From contig NZ_VJYB01000001.1 in NCBI RefSeq assembly GCF_030400225.1, forward strand, positions 248,001 to 312,000: a stretch of DNA of 64,000 nucleotides, in the 5' to 3' direction. Below are positions 1 through 12,027 of this stretch, piece by piece. A program made the position numbers and the translations under genes. Position 1 is the first letter of the stretch. Each line of letters opens with the position of its first letter. The notes beneath the pieces are model-generated. The model searched no databases. It saw only the letters and a program-made list of their open reading frames with translations, and was not told where the DNA came from. The DNA is from Lactobacillus sp. UCMA15818. GTDB taxonomy: Bacteria > Bacillota > Bacilli > Lactobacillales > Lactobacillaceae.

Positions 1-1202
1 TCAGGCATTTCCGCAGGGTTAGAAACAATCTTATGCGCCCCATCAGTCAGCTCAACATCATAAGTCACCGATGGAGCAGTTGTAATCAAGTCCATATTAA
101 ACTCACGTTCGAGTCTTTCTTGGACCACATCCATATGCAAAAGTCCTAAAAACCCACAACGAAATCCGAACCCAAGTGCTGTTGAAGTCTCGGGTTCAAA
201 CTCCAATGCTGCATCATTTAACTGTAATTTTTCAAGTGCTTCCCTTAAATCATTATATTTTGCATTATCAGTCGGATAGAGTCCAGAATAAACCATTGGA
301 TTCATTTCACGATAGCCTTCCAATGCCTTTTCTGCCGGATTATCCGCGCTAGTTACTGTATCACCTACTCGGGTATCCTGGATATCCTTGATACCTGCAG
401 TTAAATATCCAACATCACCTGCCATCAGCAGATCTCGCTTAATTGGTTTAGGGGAATTAACCCCTACTTCAACAACTTCATATTCTGTTTGACCATTCAT
501 CAACCGAATATGGTCACCGGGTTTAACGATACCCTCAAAAACACGAATGCTTAAAACAACTCCACGATAATCATCATAAACAGAATCAAAAATCAATGCT
601 TTTAACGATCCTGCTATGCTACCCTTTGGAGCAGGAATATCGCGTACAATTTTTTCAAGCATCTCCTCAATGCCAATTCCCTTTTTTGCGCTTGCTAAAA
701 CAGCCTCTGAGGCATCAAGCCCGATGACGTCTTCAATCTCCTGTCGAACCACTTCAGGTTGTGCAGATGGTAAATCCACCTTGTTAATCACAGGTACAAT
801 CTCCAAGTCATCGTCCAAAGCCAAATAAACATTGGCAAGTGTTTGCGCCTCAACACCTTGTGCTGCATCAACAACCAAAACTGCTCCTTCACATGCAGCA
901 AGACTTCTTGAAACCTCATAGGAGAAATCCACATGGCCTGGTGTATCAATCAAATGAAAAATATATGTTTTGCCATCTTTTGCATGATAGTTAAGTTCTA
1001 CAGCATTTAACTTGATTGTAATACCACGTTCGCGTTCTAATTCCATGGAATCAAGAAGCTGTGCCTGCATTTCTCTTTTTGATACCGTCTCGGTTAATTC
1101 CAAGATTCGATCTGCCAAAGTAGATTTTCCGTGATCGATATGCGCTACAATTGAGAAATTGCGAATTCTTTTTTGGCGCTCCTTCAATAATTCAACATCC
1201 AT
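1..1202 (-). CDS. lepA: Elongation factor 4 (LepA), C-terminus cut by window edge
   Basis: Translational GTPase that back-translocates or rescues stalled ribosomes. The protein opens [20 protein letters not shown] and continues with the P-loop AHIDHGKST, then a DTPGH G3 motif, as in LepA. About 400 residues (G domain, domain II and part of domain III) lie inside the window; the C-terminal part is beyond base 1. ATG at 1200-1202 is chosen because it gives the conserved LepA N-terminus; the upstream AGGA is a weak ribosome site. It sits 146 bases downstream of dnaJ on the same strand. Family assignment is secure; only the length is incomplete. Confidence 0.95.
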   Translation of the reverse strand, partial: MDVELLKERQKRIRNFSIVAHIDHGKSTLADRILELTETVSKREMQAQLLDSMELERERGITIKLNAVELNYHAKDGKTYIFHLIDTPGHVDFSYEVSRSLAACEGAVLVVDAAQGVEAQTLANVYLALDDDLEIVPVINKVDLPSAQPEVVRQEIEDVIGLDASEAVLASAKKGIGIEEMLEKIVRDIPAPKGSIAGSLKALIFDSVYDDYRGVVLSIRVFEGIVKPGDHIRLMNGQTEYEVVEVGVNSPKPIKRDLLMAGDVGYLTAGIKDIQDTRVGDTVTSADNPAEKALEGYREMNPMVYSGLYPTDNAKYNDLREALEKLQLNDAALEFEPETSTALGFGFRCGFLGLLHMDVVQERLEREFNMDLITTAPSVTYDVELTDGAHKIVSNPAEMP

Positions 1203-1348
1203 GTATTAATTCCTACTTTCTTACTTGAAATGTTCTTTGAATCTAATTATAGCAAGCTGCCATACTAAATACAACGCACCCAGAAAGAACGTACAAATAA
1301 AGCCCAGCTCAAATTTAGTAATCCTAAAATCAAGCTAGACTTTATCTA

Positions 1349-2494
1349 TTATTTTTTGTGTTTCTTTAATTTATCAAAAATTGATTCATTTTGTGTTTTT
1401 TCTCCACTGGCATCAGCAAAAGCGCGTAACGCTTCTTTTTGCCTCTGATTCAAGCCTTTGGGCGTTTGAATCTTAACAGTGACTTGCTGATCACCGTTAC
1501 CATTACCACGTAGATATGGTGCTCCCTTACCTCGTAGCCTGAAGACTGTACCTGATTGAGTTCCAGCCGGGACCTTCATCTGTACCTCGCCATGAACAGT
1601 CTTGACTGTAACTTCATCTCCTAGTGTTGCCTGTACAAAACTAATTGGCATTTCAAAGAAAATATTAGCTCCATCTCGCTTAAATATCTTACTTGGAGCA
1701 ACATTGAAGACAACATACAAATCACCATAAGGACCACCGTTCTCACCGGCTTCGCCTTGTCCTTGCAAACGCATTTGATTTCCATCTTCAACCCCCGCTG
1801 GAATTGAGACCTCAACCTCATGCTTGTCATGGACATGACCATCACCATGACAAGTTTCGCACTTGTCCTTGATAATCTTACCTGTCCCGTGACACACTTC
1901 ACATTCTTGTTGTGTAACTACCTGTCCGAGTGGGGTTGATCTCTTGACACGGACAACACCACTACCACCACAATGTGAACAATTTTCTGGAGTGGTTCCT
2001 GGTTTAGCACCACTACCACCACAAGTCTTGCAAAGAGATTCTCTGGTATATTGGATACTTGTCTTCTTACCAAAGATGGCCTCCTCAAAAGTTAAGTCCA
2101 TCTCATACTGTAAATCTCGTCCCTGTCTTGGAGCATTAGGATTGCGTGCTGCAGAACCGCCTCCACCAAAGAAAGAACTGAAAATATCCTCGAATCCGCC
2201 GCCTCCACCAAAGTCGCCAAATCCGCCACCAAAGCCACCATTTTGTCCTGAAAATCCACCAAAGCCTTGCTGAGCGCCAGTCGAACCATACTGATCAAAC
2301 TGCGCCTTCTTTTGCGGATCACTAAGGATTTCATATGCTTCATTAATCTCTTTAAATTTTTCTTCTGCACCTGGTTCTTTGTTCAAATCTGGATGATACT
2401 TCTTAGATAGCTTACGATAAGCTTTCTTAATATCAGCGGCAGAGGTATCTTTGGATACACCCAAAACCTCATACGGATTTCTGTTTTCTGCCAT
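1349..2494 (-). CDS. dnaJ: Chaperone DnaJ (Hsp40)
   Basis: Co-chaperone that delivers unfolded clients to DnaK and stimulates its ATPase. The 381-residue protein has the full type I layout: J domain at residues 4-70 with the HPD motif, a Gly/Phe-rich linker at about 75-120, and four CxxCxGxG zinc-finger repeats at about 155-220 ([32 protein letters not shown]). The C-terminal client-binding domains follow. It is the last gene of the hrcA-grpE-dnaK-dnaJ set but is separated from dnaK by a hairpin with a U-run, so it probably receives only read-through from the heat-shock promoter. Confidence 0.97.
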   Translation of the reverse strand: MAENRNPYEVLGVSKDTSAADIKKAYRKLSKKYHPDLNKEPGAEEKFKEINEAYEILSDPQKKAQFDQYGSTGAQQGFGGFSGQNGGFGGGFGDFGGGGGFEDIFSSFFGGGGSAARNPNAPRQGRDLQYEMDLTFEEAIFGKKTSIQYTRESLCKTCGGSGAKPGTTPENCSHCGGSGVVRVKRSTPLGQVVTQQECEVCHGTGKIIKDKCETCHGDGHVHDKHEVEVSIPAGVEDGNQMRLQGQGEAGENGGPYGDLYVVFNVAPSKIFKRDGANIFFEMPISFVQATLGDEVTVKTVHGEVQMKVPAGTQSGTVFRLRGKGAPYLRGNGNGDQQVTVKIQTPKGLNQRQKEALRAFADASGEKTQNESIFDKLKKHKK

Positions 2495-2556
2495 TTTTAC
2501 CCTCCATCATAAATAAGATGTTTGCTTAGCCTAGCGTAACATAGTGACAGCTAAAT

Positions 2557-2593
2557 AAAAAGTCAAAGTCCAAAACTTGGTCTTTGACTTTTT
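2557..2593 (-). terminator. Rho-independent terminator between dnaK and dnaJ
   Basis: Inverted repeat with 12-base arms AAAAAGTCAAAG and CTTTGACTTTTT, read on the minus strand just after the dnaK stop. It probably lowers dnaJ relative to dnaK rather than blocking it completely. Confidence 0.8.
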
Positions 2594-2605
2594 ATCAGCT
2601 AGCGA

Positions 2606-4468
<1,863 letters not shown>

Positions 4469-4483
4469 TCAAAAATTTTTAAT

Positions 4484-5107
4484 TTATTGTGCAACGACTA
4501 CCATTGCCGGTCGTAATACACGATCCTTCAACATATAGCCATCCTGAAATACTTCAATTACAGTTTCCGTCTTCTGACCTTCTCCAGCCGGAACGGACTT
4601 AACAGCTTGATGAAGTGTTGGGTCAAAGTCTTGACCAAGTGCTTCAATCTTTGTCACATTATTTGCCTTCAATGCTTTTTCCATATCGTTGAAAACAAGT
4701 TCGATTCCTCTTTTTAATTGTTTGGAAGCATCATCAGTAACTTCAATTTTTAATGCTCGATTCAAGTTATCAATAACTGGAAGAACATCTTTAGCAAGGC
4801 TCTGACCATCATAACGCAATAACTTTTCTTGCTCTTTCTTGAATCTTGTGTGCATATTAGCCATTTCGGCTTCGGCTCTTAGATACTTATCCTCAAAACC
4901 ATCGCATTTTTTTTGAAGTTCTGCTGCTTTTTGTTTTAATTCTTCTTTTTCAGAATCCTCACCATCCGCAACAGGTTCTTTTGAAGTCTCTTCCTTCGCT
5001 TGTTTTTCATCAACTTCTGGAATCTTTTCACCTTCAACAGGCTCTTCTGAAATATCCTCATTAGTTTTCAGAGTTTGCTTTTCTTCGCTTCCCTTTTGTT
5101 CTGACAA
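4484..5107 (-). CDS. grpE: Nucleotide exchange factor GrpE
   Basis: Releases ADP from DnaK to recycle the chaperone. The 207-residue protein has a long acidic, Glu/Lys-rich N-terminal region (residues 1-60), a predicted coiled coil (about 60-120) and the C-terminal beta domain with GQDFDPTLHQAV, the family signature. It sits between hrcA and dnaK with short gaps, as in the class I heat-shock operons of Firmicutes. Nothing unusual apart from a rather long acidic leader. Confidence 0.96.
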   Translation of the reverse strand: MSEQKGSEEKQTLKTNEDISEEPVEGEKIPEVDEKQAKEETSKEPVADGEDSEKEELKQKAAELQKKCDGFEDKYLRAEAEMANMHTRFKKEQEKLLRYDGQSLAKDVLPVIDNLNRALKIEVTDDASKQLKRGIELVFNDMEKALKANNVTKIEALGQDFDPTLHQAVKSVPAGEGQKTETVIEVFQDGYMLKDRVLRPAMVVVAQ

Positions 5108-5122
5108 ACAGACACCCCTTTT

Positions 5123-6157
5123 CTAATCATCATAAAAACTATAGTAATCCAATAATTTACGTGCCAATTCTTCTTGAAATGTTTGAACAAGTCCAATCAT
5201 CTTAGAATATGGCATATTTGTTGGACCAAGCAGAGCAATTAATCCTTGTCCATGCTGTGCCACGTCGTAAGTGGTTGAAATCAAGCTGTAATTGCTTAAT
5301 GAGCTGTTAGTCAGTTCGTCTCCAATTTTCACTTGAATTGTACCTGTCGAATTACCAATTAAATTATTAAGATCCTCAGAACGCTCAATCAAAGAATAGA
5401 GTTCTTTAATCTGATTGACATCTGCTTTACCAATAAAATTCAATAAATTCAACTTGCCACTCACAAAGAATTGCTCGCGCGCCGACCGCTCCAGAATATT
5501 CCCGAAAATATCAAGAAAACCTACAGGTCTTTGAACATAATGCAATAATAGAGGAATCGTCTCATGCAGTCTCTCAATTACCTGATCAAGCGGTAATCCA
5601 ACAATCCGGTCATTGACCACACGAATTACGGCTTCGATCTCATCACCGCTCAATCCTCTAGGAACATTAAAGAGTTGGCTTTCAACGTTCCCATCACTGG
5701 TAACCAGCATCATCATTAGCTGCTGGTTACCAACCGGAAGAACCCTAAAACCCTGAAATCTAATATTTTTCGTCTCAGGTTTAAAAGCAATTGCAGTGTA
5801 ATTGGTCATATCAGAAAGTATTTTCGCAGACTCAGCGACAATTTCATCAATCTTATAGAAATCATTGTCAAATGAGGAGCGGATGTCATCCAGTTGTTCT
5901 TGATTAACAGTATCAGGCTTAACAAGATTATCGATATAGTAACGATAACCTTTCAGAGTTGGTACCCTACCGGAAGAAGAATGTTCCTTGTTGATAAATC
6001 CCAGATGCTCCAGTGCTACCATCTCATTGCGAATAGTCGCAGAACTTACCTGCATTGGCAACTGTTCACCTAAAAATTTCGAACCAACAGGCCTTCTAAC
6101 AGTTGTGTACTCCTGAATTATTGCTTCAAGAATTAACAATTGTCTCTTAGTAAGCAT
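5123..6157 (-). CDS. hrcA: Heat-inducible transcription repressor HrcA
   Basis: Repressor that binds CIRCE and is kept active by GroE, turning off the chaperone operon. The 344-residue protein has an N-terminal winged helix (MLTKRQLLILEAII..YT, then PVGSKFL and SSATIRNEM for the recognition helix) and a GAF-like dimerisation region. ATG at 6157 is selected: GAGGTG lies 9 bases upstream and MLTKRQ is the usual HrcA start. First gene of the operon, directly downstream of its own operator, so it is autoregulated. Confidence 0.96.
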   Translation of the reverse strand: MLTKRQLLILEAIIQEYTTVRRPVGSKFLGEQLPMQVSSATIRNEMVALEHLGFINKEHSSSGRVPTLKGYRYYIDNLVKPDTVNQEQLDDIRSSFDNDFYKIDEIVAESAKILSDMTNYTAIAFKPETKNIRFQGFRVLPVGNQQLMMMLVTSDGNVESQLFNVPRGLSGDEIEAVIRVVNDRIVGLPLDQVIERLHETIPLLLHYVQRPVGFLDIFGNILERSAREQFFVSGKLNLLNFIGKADVNQIKELYSLIERSEDLNNLIGNSTGTIQVKIGDELTNSSLSNYSLISTTYDVAQHGQGLIALLGPTNMPYSKMIGLVQTFQEELARKLLDYYSFYDD

Positions 6158-6171
6158 TTCAATCACCTCGA

Positions 6172-6198
6172 TTAGCACTTAATGTTATAGAGTGCTAA
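6172..6198. promoter_or_regulatory. CIRCE operator
   Basis: Inverted repeat TTAGCACTT, 9-base spacer, GAGTGCTAA, one base off the canonical TTAGCACTC-N9-GAGTGCTAA. It lies between the hrcA promoter and the hrcA start, where HrcA would block transcription of hrcA-grpE-dnaK. Confidence 0.95.
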
Positions 6199-6208
6199 GT
6201 CAATTATT

Positions 6209-6237
6209 AATATACAAGAACTGCTTAAATAAGTCAA
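6209..6237 (-). promoter_or_regulatory. SigA-type promoter of the hrcA operon
   Basis: On the minus strand, -35 TTGACT (6232-6237), 17-base spacer, -10 TATATT (6209-6214). The CIRCE element begins about 10 bases downstream of the -10, at the expected start of transcription. Confidence 0.8.
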
Positions 6238-6265
6238 GAAATGATGCCCAATTATCCCATATTTC

Positions 6266-7216
6266 TTATATTTCTCTTGCTTTCTTAAAGTATTTCCGTG
6301 TGTCTTCCTCATCTTTTTCTAACTGTGTAATTAGTCCTGCCGCCCCAGTATATTTAACTTGTCCCCTTAACTTCTCATACCAGTCAACTACTACATCTTG
6401 ATCATATACCATCTGTGAAAAATCAAGTAAATTAATTTCTAGTGTGACCTCTCTCCCGGCGCCAAAAGTCTCATTTCGTCCAATCGATGCCATTCCTAAG
6501 ACAACTTTACCGACAAGCGCAACTTTAACAACATATATTCCCTCTGCTGGCAGCATCTCTTGTGTATCAACTGCAACATTGATTGTGGGAAATCCAAGTT
6601 CACGCCCTCTTTGTTCACCATGAACAACTTTACCACTATTTTGATAATGATATCCCAAAAGCTCATTCGCACATGCAATATCACCATTCAAAAGTGCTTT
6701 TCGAATTCGTGTTGAGCTAATCTTTTGTTTCTTGTCATTTAAATGTTCCACTTCAATAACTTTAAAACGCTTTTCAGCATATTTTGAAAGGAGCCGCATA
6801 TTTGCAGTGTCCTTCTTACCATACGTATAATCAGAACCAGCAACAATTGCCTCTGCATTCAATCCTACCATATATTTATCGACAAATTCTTGCGGTCCCA
6901 TTTTGACCAGAAGATTATTCAATGAGACTACATATACAATATCAGCACCCATTTTTTCAAAAAGTTTAATTTTTTGCTCCAAAATGGTCAGATATTTAAT
7001 ATCTCGTGGATTCACTCCCTTGAACGGAATCGACGGGTGCATGTCTAGTGTCATTACAGCCAATCTTACATTTCGACTCTTGGCTTCAGTTTTCGCTCGG
7101 TGAATAACTGCCTGGTGTCCACGGTGCACACCATCAAAAAAGCCTAGCGCTAAAACAATATCTCCTGTTGGTAGTATTGACTTGTTAAAAGGTTCTACTA
7201 AGTTGATTACTTGCAC
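6266..7216 (-). CDS. ribF: Bifunctional riboflavin kinase / FAD synthetase
   Basis: Converts riboflavin to FMN and then FAD. The 316-residue protein has the N-terminal nucleotidyltransferase domain (GFFDGVHRGHQAVI with the HxGH-like motif, and SSTRIRKALLNGD) and the C-terminal flavokinase domain (RGRELGFPTINV, then EVTLEINLLDF). Directly downstream of truB, 13 bases apart, in the usual truB-ribF pair. Intact and of normal length. Confidence 0.96.
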   Translation of the reverse strand: MQVINLVEPFNKSILPTGDIVLALGFFDGVHRGHQAVIHRAKTEAKSRNVRLAVMTLDMHPSIPFKGVNPRDIKYLTILEQKIKLFEKMGADIVYVVSLNNLLVKMGPQEFVDKYMVGLNAEAIVAGSDYTYGKKDTANMRLLSKYAEKRFKVIEVEHLNDKKQKISSTRIRKALLNGDIACANELLGYHYQNSGKVVHGEQRGRELGFPTINVAVDTQEMLPAEGIYVVKVALVGKVVLGMASIGRNETFGAGREVTLEINLLDFSQMVYDQDVVVDWYEKLRGQVKYTGAAGLITQLEKDEEDTRKYFKKAREI

Positions 7217-7229
7217 TTTCTATTCTCCT

Positions 7230-8138
7230 CTAAGTTAAATCAATCATCTGTTCGGGTTGATATCTTTCTTTCTCTTCATTGTAACGATAGATACATCTGG
7301 CTTTGTTTTGATACATCAAAACAATTTGTTTAGCTGTACCATTGACTTCATCAGGAAATAAGAAACCACCATTTTTAATAATTTCCCATTGTTTCTCATT
7401 TAACACGACATGAAAATATTTTTGTAATGCGTAATCAACTGGATATAGCAGACTTTCAAGCTTACCATTTTCTGCAGCCTCTGCTAATTCACTAATTTTA
7501 ACAGCTTGGTCAATCGTAAAACCACCACTTGATAAACGTGATAGATCCGACATAACAGCTGGCACACCAAGCTGACGTCCTAGATCAACAGCTAACGTTC
7601 TAATATATGTTCCCTTTCCACAGCCAACTTCAAAATAGATTTTCTGATATCCACTTTCAAGATCAAAAACAGTTGGATTAGTCTGTTTGAAATATTCAAT
7701 GTGAACATTTCTTTCAGGTCGCTCTACTGGATCTCCAGCACGGGCATAATCGTACAGTCTGCGGCCATTAACCTTGATTGCTGAATACATAGGCGGAATT
7801 TGAATCAAATCACCAGTTAACTCGTTCATTTTATCATTAATTTCTGCACTAGTGAATGGTTCGTTCATTGATTTTTTCTCAACAATTTCACCATCAAGAT
7901 CTTCAGTCGTTGTTGAAAATCCCAGTGTGATTTCTCCAATATATATTTTACCTGAATCCATCAAGTAATTGACTACCTTTGTTGCCTTGCCAACACAAAC
8001 TGGCAATACTCCGTCAACATTCGGATCAAGCGTCCCACTATGTCCAACCCGTCTCATTTTGAAGATTTTTCTGCATTTAAAAACACAATCAGTACTTGTC
8101 ATTCCGCGTTCTTTGTATACTGGAATAATTCCATCCAT
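7230..8138 (-). CDS. truB: tRNA pseudouridine(55) synthase TruB
   Basis: Isomerises U55 in the T-loop of tRNAs. The 302-residue protein begins MDGIIPVYKERGMTSTDCV and contains the catalytic Asp in GTLDPNVDGVLPVC, the GCGKGTYIRTLAVDLG motif, and a C-terminal PUA-like extension. It follows rbfA after a 233-base gap that contains a terminator, so it likely forms a separate truB-ribF transcript. Confidence 0.96.
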   Translation of the reverse strand: MDGIIPVYKERGMTSTDCVFKCRKIFKMRRVGHSGTLDPNVDGVLPVCVGKATKVVNYLMDSGKIYIGEITLGFSTTTEDLDGEIVEKKSMNEPFTSAEINDKMNELTGDLIQIPPMYSAIKVNGRRLYDYARAGDPVERPERNVHIEYFKQTNPTVFDLESGYQKIYFEVGCGKGTYIRTLAVDLGRQLGVPAVMSDLSRLSSGGFTIDQAVKISELAEAAENGKLESLLYPVDYALQKYFHVVLNEKQWEIIKNGGFLFPDEVNGTAKQIVLMYQNKARCIYRYNEEKERYQPEQMIDLT

Positions 8139-8168
8139 TTTTTCCTCCCAAAACGCTTTAAGATTACT

Positions 8169-8218
8169 AAAGAAAGAGACTGTAACAAAACAAACGTTTT
8201 GCGGCAGCCCCTTTCTTT
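8169..8218 (-). terminator. Terminator of the rimP-nusA-infB-rbfA operon
   Basis: Imperfect hairpin with arms built around AAAGAAAG/CTTTCTTT, CTG/CAG and ACAAAAC/GTTTTG, located between rbfA and truB. Confidence 0.6.
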
Positions 8219-8371
8219 TAAACTTATTTCAAAAGCCAGTCTTTGCTATATCTAATCACTCATAACAACAAAATCCAATTTATTCATGATTTTATAACAG
8301 CACAAAAGACGCAAACTCTTGCCACGCTCTTTTTTCAATTTCAAAGCCATCAATGTCCAAAAGATAATTTC

Positions 8372-8728
8372 TTAGTTTTCTGGACGATTCAACTTATTTA
8401 AAAGTTCATCAATGTGGTCACCATATTGGACCGAACGATCCCGTTCAAAAATCAGCTCAGGTGTCACGTAGATACTCAACCTTGAACCTAACTCTCTGCG
8501 AATCAATCCTTTAGCTTTCTCTAACCCAATTTGTGTCTTCTCGCCATCAGAGGCAAGTTCAGATAGAATGCTGTAATAAATGGTTGCTTGCTGCAAATCA
8601 CCAGTAACCTGAACTCCTGTGATCGTAATTCCTTGAACTCGTGGATCACGAACTCTCTTCATCAAAATGTCTGTTACTTCTCGTTGGATTTCTTGAGATA
8701 AACGACCAACACGATAATTTTGTGCCAT
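8372..8728 (-). CDS. rbfA: Ribosome-binding factor A
   Basis: Assembly factor for the 30S subunit, needed for 16S rRNA 5' end processing and cold growth. The 118-residue single KH-like domain protein starts MAQNYRVGRLSQEIQREV and contains VRDPRVQGITITGV and the LGSRLSIYVTPELIF segment. It lies 29 bases downstream of infB, the conserved position, and is followed by a terminator. Confidence 0.95.
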   Translation of the reverse strand: MAQNYRVGRLSQEIQREVTDILMKRVRDPRVQGITITGVQVTGDLQQATIYYSILSELASDGEKTQIGLEKAKGLIRRELGSRLSIYVTPELIFERDRSVQYGDHIDELLNKLNRPEN

Positions 8729-8757
8729 TGCGTCTCCTCCATCTAATTCTTAATTAA

Positions 8758-11322
8758 TTACTCAACTGGAACTTCTTCCATGATAAATGCTTCAATTTGG
8801 TCACCAATCTTAATATCATTGTATTTTTCAACCATGATACCACATTCAAAGCCTTGCTTAACTTGCTTAACATCATCCTTGAAACGCTTCAAAGATGCTA
8901 ACTTACCTTCATAGATCACAATTCCATCACGAATTACACGTACACCGCTGTCTCGTTGAATATACCCATCAGTCACATAACCACCACCGATTGTTCCGAT
9001 CTTAGAAACTTTGTAAGTCTCACGAATTTCAACTTGTCCAATAATTTTTTCTTCAAAAACCGGTTCAAGCATTCCCTTCATAGCCGTCTCAATCTCGTCA
9101 ATTGCCTGATAAATAACACGATGTAGACGAATATCAACGCTATCACTTTCAGCCTGTGACTTAGCCTGCGGTGTTGGACGAACGTTAAATCCTACAATAA
9201 TGGCGTTAGATGCTTCAGCAAGTGTCACATCACTTTCGTTGATAGCACCAGGAGCCTGATGAATAATGTTAACACGCACACCCTCAACTTCAATTTTCTT
9301 TAAACTACCTGCAAGCGCCTCAACAGATCCTTGCACATCAGCCTTGATAATAACATTAACTTCTTTCAATTCGCCTTCTTTAAGTGAATCAAATAAGTTA
9401 TCCAATGTAACATGTTGGATGTTGCTGTGTTCTTTCAATAGCGCACGCTTAGCACGCTCTTCACCAGCGGCACGCGCTGTTTTCTCATCACTAAAGACGA
9501 TGAAACGGTCACCAGAATCCGGAACTTCATTTAAACCAGTAATCTCAACTGGTGTGGCAGGTAAAGCCTGTGTAATCTGTTGTCCTTTGTCGTTAATCAT
9601 TGTACGAACACGACCAAATGTATTTCCGACAACAATCGGATCACCAACATGCAATGTTCCTTGTTGAACTAGTAATGATGCAACTGTTCCTTTTCCCTTA
9701 TCCAAACGAGCTTCGATCACAGAACCAGCACCGTGCTGTTTAGGATTTGCACGTAACTCAAGAACTTCAGCTTGCAGCAAAATCATATCCAATAATTCGT
9801 CAAGGTTCTTACCAAATTTAGCCGATAATTCAACAAAAATTGTTTCACCACCCCAATCCTCAGGGATAAGTTCATATTCGGTTAATTGTTCCATTACATG
9901 ATTAGGATTTGCACCTGGTTTATCAATCTTATTAACAGCAACAATGATTGGAACCTCTGCAGCCTTAGCATGATTAATAGCTTCAATTGTTTGTGGCATT
10001 ACTCCATCATCTGCAGCAACAACAAGCACTGTAATATCGGTAATGTCAGCACCACGAGCACGCATGTTGGTAAATGCCGCATGGCCTGGTGTATCTAAGA
10101 AGGTGATCGTCTTGCCATCATGTTTTACTTGATAGGCACCAATATGCTGAGTGATTCCCCCAGCTTCGCCATCTGTGACATGAGTATGACGTAATTTATC
10201 AAGCAACGTTGTTTTACCATGATCAACATGCCCCATAATTGTTACAACTGGTGGACGAATTTCAAGATGCTTCGTATTCCCTTGTTCATCTTCAAAGAAC
10301 TTATCAATATCGGCGACATCAACTTCAATTTTTTCTTCTGCTTTAATTCCATAATCGTCCGCCAAAACTTCAATTGTATCCTTATCCAAGGATTGATTCT
10401 GATTGACCATTACACCCATCATAAACAACTTCTTGATAATTTCTGCTGGCTCACGATGGATTTTCTTTGCTATATCAGCGACATTCATTCCTACTGTATA
10501 AACAAGTGTTTCTGGGAGCGGCCTATCCTTACGCGGTGGAACTGCTGGCTTTTTAGTTTCTTGGTATCGAGTATTCTTTTTATTTCTACGTTTCTTTTTG
10601 TTACTAAATCGATTTTGTGAATTCGAATTTTGACCAAATCTATTTTGACCAAAGTTATTAGAACGCGTGTTATTACTGTTCGATTTGTTTTCAAAACGGG
10701 AATTACTTTTTTTAGCAGAAGTGTTTGTGGCTAAACTCTGCTGATTACTAGTTGTTTGTTTCCTATTGTTCTGTGTAGCATTGCCTTGCGCCTTGTTACT
10801 CTGTTGAGTTCTACTATTATCACTTTGCTGTGTTCTGTTATCACTTTGCTGTGTTCTGTTATTACTTTGAGCCCTGTTATTATTACTTTGCTGTGTTCTG
10901 TTATTACTTTGAGCCCTGTTATTATTACTTTGCTGTGTTCTATTACTACTTTGAGTCCTGTTATTATTACTTTGCTGTGCTCTGTTATTACTTTGAGCCC
11001 CGTTATTATGTTGAACTCCATTATTGTTGTTGTTTGTTTTATTCTGAATTGGTCCGGCCTCTTTACTATTATTATTTCGTTGAGAACGCTGTGATTCATT
11101 TGAAATTTTCGCTTTTTTTGGTTCATTTACTGTAATCTTTTTCGCAGTATTTACCTTATCCGCAGTTTGCTTCAGTGCCTCTTTTACTTGGCGCTCCTCA
11201 TTATCTCCAATTGTCGACATATGGTTATTGACAGCGAAACCTTTTTCCCGTGCTGTCTCAATCACAACTTTACTACTGACATTCAATTCTTTTGCTAACT
11301 CATAAATTCGCTTTTTTCCCAT
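8758..11322 (-). CDS. infB: Translation initiation factor IF-2
   Basis: GTPase that places initiator tRNA on the 30S subunit. The 854-residue protein starts [19 protein letters not shown] (IF2-N domain); ATG at 11322 is preferred because the family start and a GGAG site fit it. Residues about 60-260 are a low-complexity, Asn/Gln/Ser/Arg-rich linker with tandem 14-residue units. The G domain has [20 protein letters not shown] and NKIDKP, followed by domains II-IV. Only the linker is unusual. Downstream of ylxQ in the nusA operon. Confidence 0.97.
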   Translation of the reverse strand: MGKKRIYELAKELNVSSKVVIETAREKGFAVNNHMSTIGDNEERQVKEALKQTADKVNTAKKITVNEPKKAKISNESQRSQRNNNSKEAGPIQNKTNNNNNGVQHNNGAQSNNRAQQSNNNRTQSSNRTQQSNNNRAQSNNRTQQSNNNRAQSNNRTQQSDNRTQQSDNSRTQQSNKAQGNATQNNRKQTTSNQQSLATNTSAKKSNSRFENKSNSNNTRSNNFGQNRFGQNSNSQNRFSNKKKRRNKKNTRYQETKKPAVPPRKDRPLPETLVYTVGMNVADIAKKIHREPAEIIKKLFMMGVMVNQNQSLDKDTIEVLADDYGIKAEEKIEVDVADIDKFFEDEQGNTKHLEIRPPVVTIMGHVDHGKTTLLDKLRHTHVTDGEAGGITQHIGAYQVKHDGKTITFLDTPGHAAFTNMRARGADITDITVLVVAADDGVMPQTIEAINHAKAAEVPIIVAVNKIDKPGANPNHVMEQLTEYELIPEDWGGETIFVELSAKFGKNLDELLDMILLQAEVLELRANPKQHGAGSVIEARLDKGKGTVASLLVQQGTLHVGDPIVVGNTFGRVRTMINDKGQQITQALPATPVEITGLNEVPDSGDRFIVFSDEKTARAAGEERAKRALLKEHSNIQHVTLDNLFDSLKEGELKEVNVIIKADVQGSVEALAGSLKKIEVEGVRVNIIHQAPGAINESDVTLAEASNAIIVGFNVRPTPQAKSQAESDSVDIRLHRVIYQAIDEIETAMKGMLEPVFEEKIIGQVEIRETYKVSKIGTIGGGYVTDGYIQRDSGVRVIRDGIVIYEGKLASLKRFKDDVKQVKQGFECGIMVEKYNDIKIGDQIEAFIMEEVPVE
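10792..10998 (-). repeat. 42-bp tandem repeats inside infB (NQ-rich linker)
   Basis: About four to five copies of a 42-bp unit coding for a 14-residue motif of the form [14 protein letters not shown], with the last copies shortened to units of TQQSDN type. They lie in the linker between the IF2-N region and the conserved core. Near-identical DNA units suggest recent slippage or unequal recombination. Confidence 0.85.
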
Positions 11323-11398
11323 GTATTCACGCTCCAATCTCAACTATACAATTTATATCACTACAGATTGTATAGTCCAAACCTTTATGGTAAAAACA

Positions 11399-11704
11399 TC
11401 AACTCAATAGCATTATAATTTTCTTGCTAAAACCTAAATCATCAATTGCCAGCATATTTCGTTTCGCTCCAATTGCCAAACTAAGTTCTTGCTGGGTAAA
11501 ATCACAATTTATATTGACTTGATAGCTCTTACACTTGTCTATAAACTTCTTTTTAGTTCTTTCTGAACTATCACTGGCAACAAAAACAAGTTGCGCTTTC
11601 CGCGACCTAACTCTCTTCAAGACGCCTTCTTCACCAGTAGTCAACTTGCCAGCTCTTCTAGCAAGTCCAAGCATCTGCAAAACCCTTTGACTTTTATCAA
11701 TCAT
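11399..11704 (-). CDS. ylxQ: YlxQ-family RNA-binding protein (L7Ae fold)
   Basis: Small protein of the L7Ae/L30e/S12e fold, encoded in the nusA-infB operon of Firmicutes; its precise role is unsettled. The 101-residue product starts MIDKSQRVLQMLGLARRAGK, followed by a VASDSSERTKKK segment typical of the fold. ATG at 11704 overlaps the last codons of ylxR (translational coupling); a longer frame starting at 11749 would run far into ylxR and is not chosen. Confidence 0.88.
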   Translation of the reverse strand: MIDKSQRVLQMLGLARRAGKLTTGEEGVLKRVRSRKAQLVFVASDSSERTKKKFIDKCKSYQVNINCDFTQQELSLAIGAKRNMLAIDDLGFSKKIIMLLS

Positions 11705-11996
11705 TGCCAAATAGTTCCCTGCGTGCTGCTTGATGGTCAACAAACGCAACTAATTCATCATAAAACTCATCAGGTACTTTTATTCCAAAAGTTTTATCGA
11801 ATGTACGCTCATCTTTCGCTTTTTTAGCTACCGCAACATCTAACGAAATATATGCTCCACGACCTGGCTTTTTACCAGTTGGGTCAATACTGACTTCGCC
11901 TTCTTTATTCTTCACAATACGAACAAGTTCTTTTTTGGGCTTCATTTCTCCTAAAACAATATCCTTGCGCATAGGTATTTTACGTTGTTTTGCCAT
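11697..11996 (-). CDS. ylxR: YlxR / RnpM (DUF448) protein
   Basis: Small nucleic-acid-binding protein of the nusA operon; the family has been linked to RNase P modulation. The 99-residue protein contains RKIPMRKDIVLGEMKPKKEL, in place of the usual RxCxxC start region, and the conserved DPTGKKPGRGAYIS loop. It lacks the cysteines seen in many relatives. It is 31 bases downstream of nusA and overlaps ylxQ. Confidence 0.9.
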   Translation of the reverse strand: MAKQRKIPMRKDIVLGEMKPKKELVRIVKNKEGEVSIDPTGKKPGRGAYISLDVAVAKKAKDERTFDKTFGIKVPDEFYDELVAFVDHQAARRELFGND

Positions 11997-12027
11997 CTAA
12001 TCATCTCCTTTATCAAAGAATTTATAA

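Noticed and set aside
10756-11135. Plus-strand hydrophobic frames opposite infB
   Set aside because: They are the mirror of the NQ-repeat region; the repeated Tyr/Cys/Phe or Leu/Thr pattern comes from the codon repeats, not from a gene.
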